From positions 1,067 through 65,066 of the forward strand of contig NZ_VTHJ01000044.1 of NCBI RefSeq assembly GCF_008386495.1: a stretch of DNA of 64,000 nucleotides, in the 5' to 3' direction. Below the pieces are notes generated by a model, which did no database searches, was not told the origin of the DNA, and saw nothing but the letters and a program-made list of their open reading frames with translations. The number at the start of each line of letters is the position of its first letter. Within the stretch, counting starts at the first letter, position 1. The position numbers and the translations under genes were made by a program. Below, one piece after another: positions 57,702 through 64,000 of the stretch. The stretch is from Streptomyces tailanensis. Lineage in GTDB: Bacteria > Actinomycetota > Actinomycetes > Streptomycetales > Streptomycetaceae.

Positions 57702-59810
57702 CTACGCCACCGCGATCCCGTAGTCCTGAACCAGTTCCTCCAAGCCGCCCCGGTATCCCTTGCCGCCGAGGACGAAGTCCCAGTCACCGCCTGCTCGGCG
57801 GCGGAAGGAGCCGAGGACCAGCGCCGTCTCACCGGAGCGTCCGTCGGAGACCTCCAGTCGGCCCTGTTCGGTGCGTGAGGGGTCCAGCAGACGGATGCAG
57901 GCATCGGTGAAGCCGGACAGGTCGGCTTCGGGGTTCACCGCCGGGTCGACCGCCGCCACGAGGACGAGTCGGTCGGCGGTGTCCGGCAAGGCGTCGAAGG
58001 ACACCTGGATCGCGGCCTTGTCGGGCGCGGTCGGGGGGAGGGCGCGGACTGTGCCGTCGGGTGTGCGGAGGTTGTTGAAGAACACGAAGTGGTCGTCGCT
58101 GAGGACCCGGTTGCCGTGGCAGACGAGCGCGCAGACGTCCAGGGCGACGCCACCGGTCCAGGACATGCCCAGCACGCTGTAGTCGCCCGTGCGCGGGTCC
58201 GGGTCCGCTCCGGGCTGGGGATCCGGTGAGGTCCGCTGAGGGGGAAGAGCGGCACCGGAGCGCACACCTGTCCCGAGGCGGCCGCGCAGACCGTGCCGGT
58301 GGAGCAGGTCGACCAGTTCGCGGCCCGATACGAGTTCGAGTGGTTTGCCGTTGGCGAAGGTGTGGGAGCCCGGTCCGAACTTGGACGTCGTTACGAGGAC
58401 GCCCTTGTTGGCGCCGGCGTCCTGGACGGTTCCGTACAGGTCACGGACGGCGGTCGGCGGCACGGTGTTCCGGTAGCGCTTGACCTGGACGACGATCTTG
58501 CCGCCGCGGATCGGCGTCGGATCCAGGGCGTCGACGTCCACGCCTCCGTCGTTCGAGCGCTGGGTCGTGACCGCCTGCATGCCCATGGCCCGGAACAGTT
58601 CGGCCACCAGCGACTCGAAGGCGAGGGGGTCCATTTCCAGCAGGTCGGGCTCCTCGTCGCCCCCGTGCGTGACGACGCCGTTGCCCACATCGTCGGGCCG
58701 CCTGCCCGGCCGTACGGCGGCACGCTGGTCCGGCCGTGACGACAGCTGGCCCCGAAGCCCGTCGAGCAGACAGTCGACGGCGCTGACCTGTTCCAGATTC
58801 AACCCGGAGAACACCGATCGCGAAGCCATGACGGTGGCCAGGAAGATCTGTGCTCGTCTGCCGGTCGCCGGATCGTGGTCGTCGACGAATCCGTTCAGCG
58901 TGACCGACTCCAGGGCGCCGAACTCGTCCGCCGCGAAGAGATCGTGGAGCACCAGCAGGACACTCTGCGCGAGGACTTCCCGGTAGAGCGCCCGACGCTG
59001 GGTGACCGGACGGGCCGTCTCCTTGTCCTGGTCGGCACCGGACACGTACCGCACGGCCTTCGCCTCGGGGACGACGTCGTACCTGGGCAGCTCCCAGTCC
59101 AGTACGAGGTGCCGGGCTGCCGAGTCGTAGGCGGCGGAGACCTGCCGCGGGAAACCCTCGGGCCATGCGGCGGAGGCGTAGAGCGCGGCGGAGAAATACT
59201 CGACGGCGGCTTCCGGATCGCTTCCGTTCCGCAGGGCGGTCGTCATCTCCGCGATCCCCGCGTTGTGCCGACGGATGTCCGACAGCTGGGCCTCGGCCCA
59301 CTGCTGGTACTGCCGCTGGTACTGGGCGAGTTGCTGCTGCCGCTGGGCCTCCGCTGTCTGTGCCGCGTGCCAGTCGTGCTCGAACCGGGACCGCGCCTCC
59401 GCCTGCGCCTGGGCGCGTCGGCCCGCGGTCCAGCCGCCTTGTGCCTGGTAGTGATTCGGATCCGGCATGGGCACCGGATGGGCGAGCACCCCAGGAGCGA
59501 ATGGTTCCAGTTGTTCGGAACGGCTGAGGGAGGCCGCCCGGAACGCCGGCGCCCGGCAGCCGACCGCCAACAACTCCTGCAAGGCCGCGACCTGCGCGTC
59601 CAGCTCCTCCGTACGCCGTCTGGCGTCCGCCTCCCGCTGCTGCTTGTACGCCTGCTGCTGCTCGCGTCGGCTGCGCACCAGTTGTTGCTGGTACGCCCGC
59701 TGCTGCCGCTCGTACTCCCGTTGCTGCCTGGCCCGCGCCTCCAGCTGACGCTGCTGCTGGCGCTGCGCCTCAGCCCAGACACCGACCAACCCGTTGGAGC
59801 GACGACTCAT
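57702..59810 (-). CDS. Coiled-coil, Mrr-type nuclease and TerD fusion protein
   Basis: A 702-residue three-part protein. Residues 10-70 and 130-185 are Gln/Arg-rich coiled coils (EAQRQQQRQLEARARQQREY and QLAQYQRQYQQWAEAQLSDI). Residues about 390-505 form an Mrr-type restriction endonuclease: PLAFESLVAELFRAMGMQAV, GGVDVDALDP (catalytic Asp) and KIVVQVKRYR (the QxK variant of ExK). Residues about 540-702 are a TerD domain: GMSWTGGVALDVCALVC, HFVFFNNLRTPDGTVRAL and ALVLGSFRRR. TerD proteins bind Ca2+ and belong to chemical-stress and phage-defence contexts; joined to a modification-type nuclease this suggests a defence or DNA-stress effector. Start ATG 59810; neighbours do not suggest a partner gene. 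Confidence 0.85.
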   Translation of the reverse strand: MSRRSNGLVGVWAEAQRQQQRQLEARARQQREYERQQRAYQQQLVRSRREQQQAYKQQREADARRRTEELDAQVAALQELLAVGCRAPAFRAASLSRSEQLEPFAPGVLAHPVPMPDPNHYQAQGGWTAGRRAQAQAEARSRFEHDWHAAQTAEAQRQQQLAQYQRQYQQWAEAQLSDIRRHNAGIAEMTTALRNGSDPEAAVEYFSAALYASAAWPEGFPRQVSAAYDSAARHLVLDWELPRYDVVPEAKAVRYVSGADQDKETARPVTQRRALYREVLAQSVLLVLHDLFAADEFGALESVTLNGFVDDHDPATGRRAQIFLATVMASRSVFSGLNLEQVSAVDCLLDGLRGQLSSRPDQRAAVRPGRRPDDVGNGVVTHGGDEEPDLLEMDPLAFESLVAELFRAMGMQAVTTQRSNDGGVDVDALDPTPIRGGKIVVQVKRYRNTVPPTAVRDLYGTVQDAGANKGVLVTTSKFGPGSHTFANGKPLELVSGRELVDLLHRHGLRGRLGTGVRSGAALPPQRTSPDPQPGADPDPRTGDYSVLGMSWTGGVALDVCALVCHGNRVLSDDHFVFFNNLRTPDGTVRALPPTAPDKAAIQVSFDALPDTADRLVLVAAVDPAVNPEADLSGFTDACIRLLDPSRTEQGRLEVSDGRSGETALVLGSFRRRAGGDWDFVLGGKGYRGGLEELVQDYGIAVA

Positions 59811-60026
59811 CCGTTACCGGCCCTCCCCCAGGGCTTCGCCACCGCCCGGCCGAGCCCTGCCCCTACAACCAGCAGTAACTGGGCGACTTTATCCCGCAAT
59901 CCCGGATACGCCCATCCGTCGGCCGCACGCCTGGCCGACGTACCGCAGGATCATGTAGAGGGCGGCCGACGCGACGACGGTCACACCCGACCGGCGGCCC
60001 CCGGCCCGCCCCGTAAGGTGGCAGTC

Positions 60027-60989
60027 GTGTCGTACGTAGGTCCGGACTTCGATCCGCCCCAGCCCCGTCGTTCCGCTCTTCGCCGTCCGGCCACCGTGGC
60101 CGTGGCCGCTGTCGTGGTGGGGGCGGTGGCCGGGTGGGGGGTCTGGCAGGCGGTGGGGGACTCGGGCGGCGGGGGCGGCGCGGACCGGGCGGCCGGGCAG
60201 ACGCCCCGCTCGGCGACGAACGCCCCCGCGACCTCCGGCGGCAGCCCGTCCGGTGAGCCGACCGCCTCCGACGACGGCAAGAAGGCGAGCCCCTCCCCTT
60301 CCCCGTCCGCCGACGGCCCTCTCAAGGGCAAGGTCGTCGTCGTCGATCCGGGGCACAACCCGGGCAACTTCCAGCACACCACCGAGATCAACCGCAAGGT
60401 GAACATCGGGACGGGCATGAAGGAGTGCGACACGACGGGGACGACCACCAACGACGGTTACCTGGAAGCCGAGTTCACGCTGGACGTCTCACGGCGGCTG
60501 AGGACACTCCTCGAACAGCAGGGCGCCACGGTCGAGTTCACGCAGGACGGTGACCGGCCTTGGGGGCCGTGCATCGACGAGCGGGCGCGGATCGGCAACG
60601 AGGCGGAGGCGGACGCGGTGGTGTCGATCCACGCGGACGGCTCGGGTACCGGCAACCGCGGTTTCCACGTGATCCTCCCCGGTTCGGTGGACGAGGGCGC
60701 GGCCGATACCCGCCCCATCGTCGGCCCCTCCCGCGCTCTCGGCGAGCGCATCGCGGGCAAGTTCGTACGCGCGACGGGCACCGCCCCCTCCAACTACGTC
60801 GGCGACGGTACCGGTCTCGTCACACGTCAGGACCTGGGCGGTCTCAATCTGTCAACGGTTCCGAAGGTGTTCATCGAGTGCGGCAATATGCGCGATAGCA
60901 ATGACGCGGCACTGTTGACCAGTGGTGCCTGGCGGCAGAAGGCCGCGCAGGGGATCTCTGAGGGAATCGTGAGTTTCCTGCGCGGGTAG
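60027..60989 (+). CDS. N-acetylmuramoyl-L-alanine amidase
   Basis: A 320-residue membrane-anchored amidase_3. One transmembrane helix spans about residues 20-45 (RRPATVAVAAVVVGAVAGWG). A Ser/Pro-rich linker follows (about 50-95). The catalytic domain then begins VVVDPGHNPG (Zn-binding His), EAEFTLDVSRRLRTLLEQQG (Zn-binding Glu), VSIHADGSGTGNRGFHV (second His) and VFIECGNMRD (catalytic Glu). It cleaves the amide bond between peptidoglycan glycan and stem peptide. GTG 60027 has AAGGTGG seven bases upstream. Divergent from the Mrr-TerD gene. Confidence 0.92.
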   Translation: MSYVGPDFDPPQPRRSALRRPATVAVAAVVVGAVAGWGVWQAVGDSGGGGGADRAAGQTPRSATNAPATSGGSPSGEPTASDDGKKASPSPSPSADGPLKGKVVVVDPGHNPGNFQHTTEINRKVNIGTGMKECDTTGTTTNDGYLEAEFTLDVSRRLRTLLEQQGATVEFTQDGDRPWGPCIDERARIGNEAEADAVVSIHADGSGTGNRGFHVILPGSVDEGAADTRPIVGPSRALGERIAGKFVRATGTAPSNYVGDGTGLVTRQDLGGLNLSTVPKVFIECGNMRDSNDAALLTSGAWRQKAAQGISEGIVSFLRG

Positions 60990-61160
60990 GGGGCGGGTCG
61001 TGATCATCGGGGCAATCCCGGCGGACACTCACGTCGGACGGGCGATAAGGTCGTCTTTACGATGAGGGGCCACCCCCGCGCTTCCCACCACCAGCCTGAC
61101 GGCGAGATGGTGTCAGCGATGCCTCCACACCGATGACGAGACGACTGAAGAAGGACTGAA

Positions 61161-62003
61161 GTGAATATCCGCTCCCTCACCAGAGGCGACGGCGTCGTGA
61201 TCGGAGCAGCGGTATTGCTGTTCATCGCGTCGTTCCTCGAGAACTACTCGTACGACGGGGTTTCCAGCAACATCGAGATGCCCAACCTCTGGGAGAGCGG
61301 GCCCGTCCTGCTCGGTGTCGTCCTGGCGGGCATCTTCGGCGCCGTCTTCATCGTCATCGCCCGGGGTCTGCCCCAGGCTCCCAAGATCGCCGGCATCGAC
61401 CTCGGTCACTTCGGCATCGCCTTCACGGTCTTCGCCGCGTGGAGCGCGCTCGGGAACATCTTCGACCCGGCCGGTTCCCTGGACAACGTCGGCGGCGACA
61501 CCAGTGGTCCCGACGTCGGCACCGGCCTCATCCTCGCCCTGATCGCCACCCTGATCATGGCCGCCGCCGCCCTGGCCACCCCCATGGTCCCCGCCCTCAA
61601 GGCCGCCCTCATCGGCGCCCCCCGTCCGGCCGCCCCGCAGCCGTACGGGGCCCAGCCGCCCGGTGGTTACGGCTACCCGGGCGCCGGTGCGCAGGCGCAG
61701 GCGCCGTACGGTGCGAGCCAGCCGCAGCCGGGGGCGCCGTTCGGTGGGCAGCCGCCGCAGCAGGCGCAGGCTCCGCAGGCGCAGGCCCCACAGCCGCCGG
61801 CGAGTGACTTCTCGCCGTTCTGGTTCGCGGTTCCGGTGGCGCGGCCGCTGTTCGCGGAGGACGGTTCGCAGTCGACGATCGCCGAACTGGCGCCGGGTAC
61901 CTGGTACTTGGCGATCGAGCAGCGCGGCCCCAACCTGGTGGCCCAGACGCAGGACGGCCGTCGTGGCGTCCTGCAGGACACCAGCGGTATCCAACGCGGC
62001 TGA
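61161..62003 (+). CDS. Four-TM membrane protein with Gln/Pro-rich region and C-terminal domain
   Basis: A 280-residue protein with four hydrophobic segments (GAAVLLFIASFLENYSYDG, GVVLAGIFGAVFIVIARGL, IAFTVFAAWSALGNIFDP and LIATLIMAAAALATPMVP). A Gln/Pro/Ala-rich segment follows (about 160-215), and a C-terminal soluble domain near FWFAVPVARPLFAEDGSQST. This matches the DUF5336-type actinobacterial membrane proteins in outline. GTG 61161, with AAGGA eight bases upstream. Followed by a strong terminator. Confidence 0.78.
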   Translation: MNIRSLTRGDGVVIGAAVLLFIASFLENYSYDGVSSNIEMPNLWESGPVLLGVVLAGIFGAVFIVIARGLPQAPKIAGIDLGHFGIAFTVFAAWSALGNIFDPAGSLDNVGGDTSGPDVGTGLILALIATLIMAAAALATPMVPALKAALIGAPRPAAPQPYGAQPPGGYGYPGAGAQAQAPYGASQPQPGAPFGGQPPQQAQAPQAQAPQPPASDFSPFWFAVPVARPLFAEDGSQSTIAELAPGTWYLAIEQRGPNLVAQTQDGRRGVLQDTSGIQRG

Positions 62004-62019
62004 CGACCGGCTCCTACCT

Positions 62020-62051
62020 ACGGTCCCTCACCCTCCCGGGTGAGGGACCGT
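62020..62051 (+). terminator. Strong hairpin terminator
   Basis: ACGGTCCCTCACCC (62020-62033) is perfectly complementary to GGGTGAGGGACCGT (62038-62051) around TCCC, 17 bases after the stop at 62003. It marks the end of the core segment before mobile DNA. Confidence 0.85.
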
Positions 62052-62055
62052 TTCA

Positions 62056-62400
62056 GTACGGTCAAGAGCATGGCTTACATGCCGCCAGATAGCACGGGCG
62101 TCGGGGGAACGTCTGAAGGAGTCGTCGGACATCTCACGCAGTCCGCAGCGATGTTGGCGTAACCAGCCCGTCAGCGCATGGTGATGGCGAGGCTGCGCAG
62201 GATGGCGAAGCTCTCCGAACCACGCCCGGCGCCCGTGGAGGAGTCCTCGACAAATGGTGGTGTCCCGGGCGAAGTCCAGCCGGTTCTCGATCACCAGTGG
62301 GATCTGATTACAGGGCTGTTTCAAAGTCGGGGTGATCCTACGAGGCTCCCTGGTGAACGGGCGCCTTTGACCAGTCGCCGTCCTGAACCGAAGCCTCAAC
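62056..62400 (-). pseudogene. ISAs1-type DDE transposase 3' remnant
   Basis: The minus strand gives VIENRLDFARDTTICRGLL followed in another frame by an ILRSLAITMR segment, then a further shift with ANIAADC. These are the last 60 codons of ISAs1-like transposases (ENRLHWVRD..., TILRNLAI..., IAAGLREM). At least two frameshifts and a stop make it a fossil. A second similar tail lies in the opposite orientation at 63117. Confidence 0.5.
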
Positions 62401-62429
62401 GTGCCGTCAGTCTGTTACCGCCTACCTCA

Positions 62430-63045
62430 CCTAGTCGCCCTGTCTGTTGAGGTCTTCGGGGCCCAATGCTGGCAGAGCGGCTGGTCCGGCTCTTCGGCCG
62501 TCAGGACCGAGGGCTGGACTTGCGGTTTCCTGGATTTCCGCTCCGGCGGGGGCCGCAGCCTGCGGTAGCGAGCGGCCGGTCAGCCGGCACGCGGCTGTGA
62601 CGTCCAGTGCGCGCTCGACGTCGGCAAAGGCATCGACCGCTACCGGGTCGACGGCGTGCATCAGTCCGTGCCCTCGGGGATCATTTCCAAGATCGCGGAA
62701 GTATTTCCCCATAACCTCCAACGCGGCCTCGTTCCGCTCCAGCTCCTTCTCCAGTCGCTGTGCCTGACGGCGCAGCTTCTCGCCCTCCGCCTCGGCGTCA
62801 GAATTCTTCGGCCGGGCCAGGCTGGTGCGCTTGTCGACCATCTTCTCCAGAGCCCCGGCATCCCGCACAGCCCACCACTCCTTCACGTGCGAGTGGTGCA
62901 GCTGCTCGCTGCGCGCGATCGCGCCCTTCTCGTTCTTGGGCGTGGCGTCGTGCTCGGCCACGATCCGCAGCTTGTACTCGGGGCTGAAAGTGCGGCGCTT
63001 CGGCCGGGGAGCCGGGTCAGATCCGGCGGTCTTGGTGCTGATCAC
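62430..63045 (-). pseudogene. IS3-type transposase OrfA with truncated OrfB
   Basis: From GTG 63045 (AGGAGAAC nine bases upstream) the frame gives an OrfA-like protein: RRTFSPEYKLRIVAEHDATP with the HTH (EKGAIARSEQLHHSHVKEWW) and a coiled-coil end (KLRRQAQRLEKELERNEAAL). It runs on into OrfB-like VDAFADVERALDVTAACRLT before a shift at GRS. The next frame continues RRLRPPPERKSRKPQVQPSV and stops by about 62430. The catalytic DDE part is absent, so the element is dead. Confidence 0.65.
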
Positions 63046-63116
63046 GAAGGGTTGTTCTCCTGTCGTGCCCTCTGAGGCTAACCCGCCGAAGCGGGGCGTC
63101 TCACCAAAGGCCGACA

Positions 63117-63240
63117 GAGAGGGAGGAGAGCATGACCATCCTGCGCAACCTCGCCATCAACACACCCCGACAGGTTGGCCACACCAGCATCGCCGCTGGA
63201 CTGCGCAAGATGTCCCATCCTCTTCACCCACTCTCTCAAC
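63117..63240 (+). pseudogene. ISAs1-type transposase C-terminal fragment
   Basis: The plus strand reads MTILRNLAINTPRQVGHTSI then AAGLRKMSHPLHPLSQHPG, the end of an ISAs1-like transposase. Upstream coding sequence is missing. It is the mirror-image partner of the remnant at 62056-62400, with the IS3-type remnant between them. Confidence 0.5.
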
Positions 63241-63576
63241 ATCCTGGATCCCTGCCTGACCGGCAGCCACACCCAGATCAAAGAATTTGAAAAATCCCTA
63301 ACTAAATTCTTAAATAGTCGCTCAAGATTCAGGCAAATAAATAAATCGATATTTGATGATTCGCCCAGATGGGTATAAATTTTGCCGCCAAATAGGTGAA
63401 CGAGCCTGATTTGACGGCCGACACTTGAATCGAGCTTTCCGCCCTTGGTCGGCCTGGAGATTAAACCACTCAACCTCAGATCTATCTCAAGCCGCCTCTT
63501 TCAGGTGCGCTTCTCTGCTTAACTCTCATCACGCGAAGGCGACTGGAGCCTCCCTCTCGTGCACATGGGGGAATCA
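63241..63576. other. AT-rich intergenic stretch
   Basis: From about 63280 to 63420 the DNA drops well below the local G+C, with runs such as AAATAAATAAATCGATATTT. No supported gene. This points to foreign origin and may hold the promoter of the next gene. Confidence 0.6.
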
Positions 63577-64000
63577 ATGAAGCGCCAGATCATCCGGAAC
63601 AGCGGCGTGGGGCTTGCCGCCCTAACCATGCTCCTGGCCGGAACAACTACAGCGGCCCACGCGGCGCCCACCGCATCATCAAACAGTGCATTCGCCACCA
63701 ACGCCCAAGCCTCATTGGTGAAGTACAACCCCAACCTCAGGGCGAAGAACGTCAGGAAAGTAAAGGAGAAGTGCGGAAAGAGCCCGATCGCGGAAGCATC
63801 CGGGCGCGGCCGCATGACCCTACGCATAGACGAAACCAGGTCTGCGGGCACAACCTACTCAAAGAAATTCGAAATCAACTTCAAGCAACTCAGCCACTCG
63901 GTCGGCTGGGATATCACCAAGTCCCGCAGCATCACAGTGAGCGGGGCTAAGGAAGTGCCTCGCGGCAAGTACGGTGTCCTCAAGGCCTACACAAGGTACG
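63577..64000 (+). CDS. Secreted protein, unknown function, runs off the window
   Basis: The 5' part of a gene continuing past 64000; 141 codons visible. ATG 63577 is preferred since GGGGGA lies four bases upstream, but ATG 63565 is in frame. It begins KRQIIRNSGVGLAALTMLLA, a Sec signal peptide cleaved near AHAAPT. The mature part has a Lys-rich segment (NVRKVKEKCGKSPIAEASG) and a beta-like portion (SHSVGWDITKSRSITVSGAK). Codon use is atypical: AAA, TCA, ACA and AGG are frequent, unlike the rest of the window, indicating recent transfer. The family is not recognised. Confidence 0.7.
   Translation, partial: MKRQIIRNSGVGLAALTMLLAGTTTAAHAAPTASSNSAFATNAQASLVKYNPNLRAKNVRKVKEKCGKSPIAEASGRGRMTLRIDETRSAGTTYSKKFEINFKQLSHSVGWDITKSRSITVSGAKEVPRGKYGVLKAYTRY

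Noticed and set aside
63078..63473. 131-residue minus-strand ORF in the AT-rich stretch
   Set aside because: It crosses the transposase remnant in antisense and an AT-rich non-coding stretch; no homology and no start signal.

Overview
The window is about 70% G+C with strong GC3 bias, GTG/TTG starts, Tat-type signals and actinobacterial families (ANTAR, SPW, DUF2231, TerD, Nif3/zinc-ribbon/RNase H-phosphatase trio). It is almost certainly Streptomyces or a close relative. About 1-42 kb is accessory, mosaic DNA. About 42-62 kb reads as conserved core chromosome starting at rnpB. The last 2 kb is again mobile or foreign.

Region by region. 0.3-3.2 kb: gene fragments (MarR, dirigent-like/SnoaL, M55 aminopeptidase) around one intact Tat-exported isochorismatase-type hydrolase. 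3.4-6.5 kb: a MarR repressor divergent from an NmrA-type oxidoreductase, DoxX and pirin. 6.6-12.8 kb: a leftward periplasmic aldehyde oxidoreductase operon (PaoA [2Fe-2S], PaoB FAD, PaoC Moco, XdhC chaperone) with a terminal ACMSD-type amidohydrolase. 13-17.6 kb: SDR/MarR divergent pair, secreted double-SnoaL protein, quinone oxidoreductase plus second pirin. The promoters at 3.9 and 15.6 kb share a composite operator, so the two oxidoreductase-pirin units look co-regulated. 17.7-20.4 kb: a broken amidohydrolase fused to remains of a plasmid/ICE-like regulatory region.

20.4-41.9 kb is a redox/hypoxia stress island: SPW protein, ferritin-like diiron protein, three hemerythrins, RecQ-like helicase, DUF2243, CtaG and a CuA fragment of cytochrome oxidase, orphan SdhB, cytochrome bd (CydA and CydB in one frame), GAF-ANTAR protein, a DUF326-type Cys protein with a SAP/Rho_N-like tail, DUF2231-Rieske, DUF2071 and small membrane proteins. 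At least seven of its transcription units carry GNNT-N14-16-GGGTAC upstream, the pattern of Streptomyces SigB-type general-stress promoters. Many members carry single lesions (TAG in recQ, TGA in the Rieske gene, 1-nt deletion in cydA) or are deletion fusions. Either the island is decaying or the assembly has local errors.

42.1-62 kb: RNase P RNA, an EamA exporter, AraC regulator, RNB nuclease, YaaA, the Nif3/zinc-ribbon/RNase H-phosphatase operon, a MaoC-ADH-SDR operon preceded by a KstR-like box, an MFS exporter, an O-methyltransferase-like protein, an Mrr-TerD fusion, an N-acetylmuramoyl-L-alanine amidase and a membrane protein. 62-64 kb: two kinds of IS remnant, an AT-rich stretch, and the 5' part of a secreted protein with atypical codon use running off the end.
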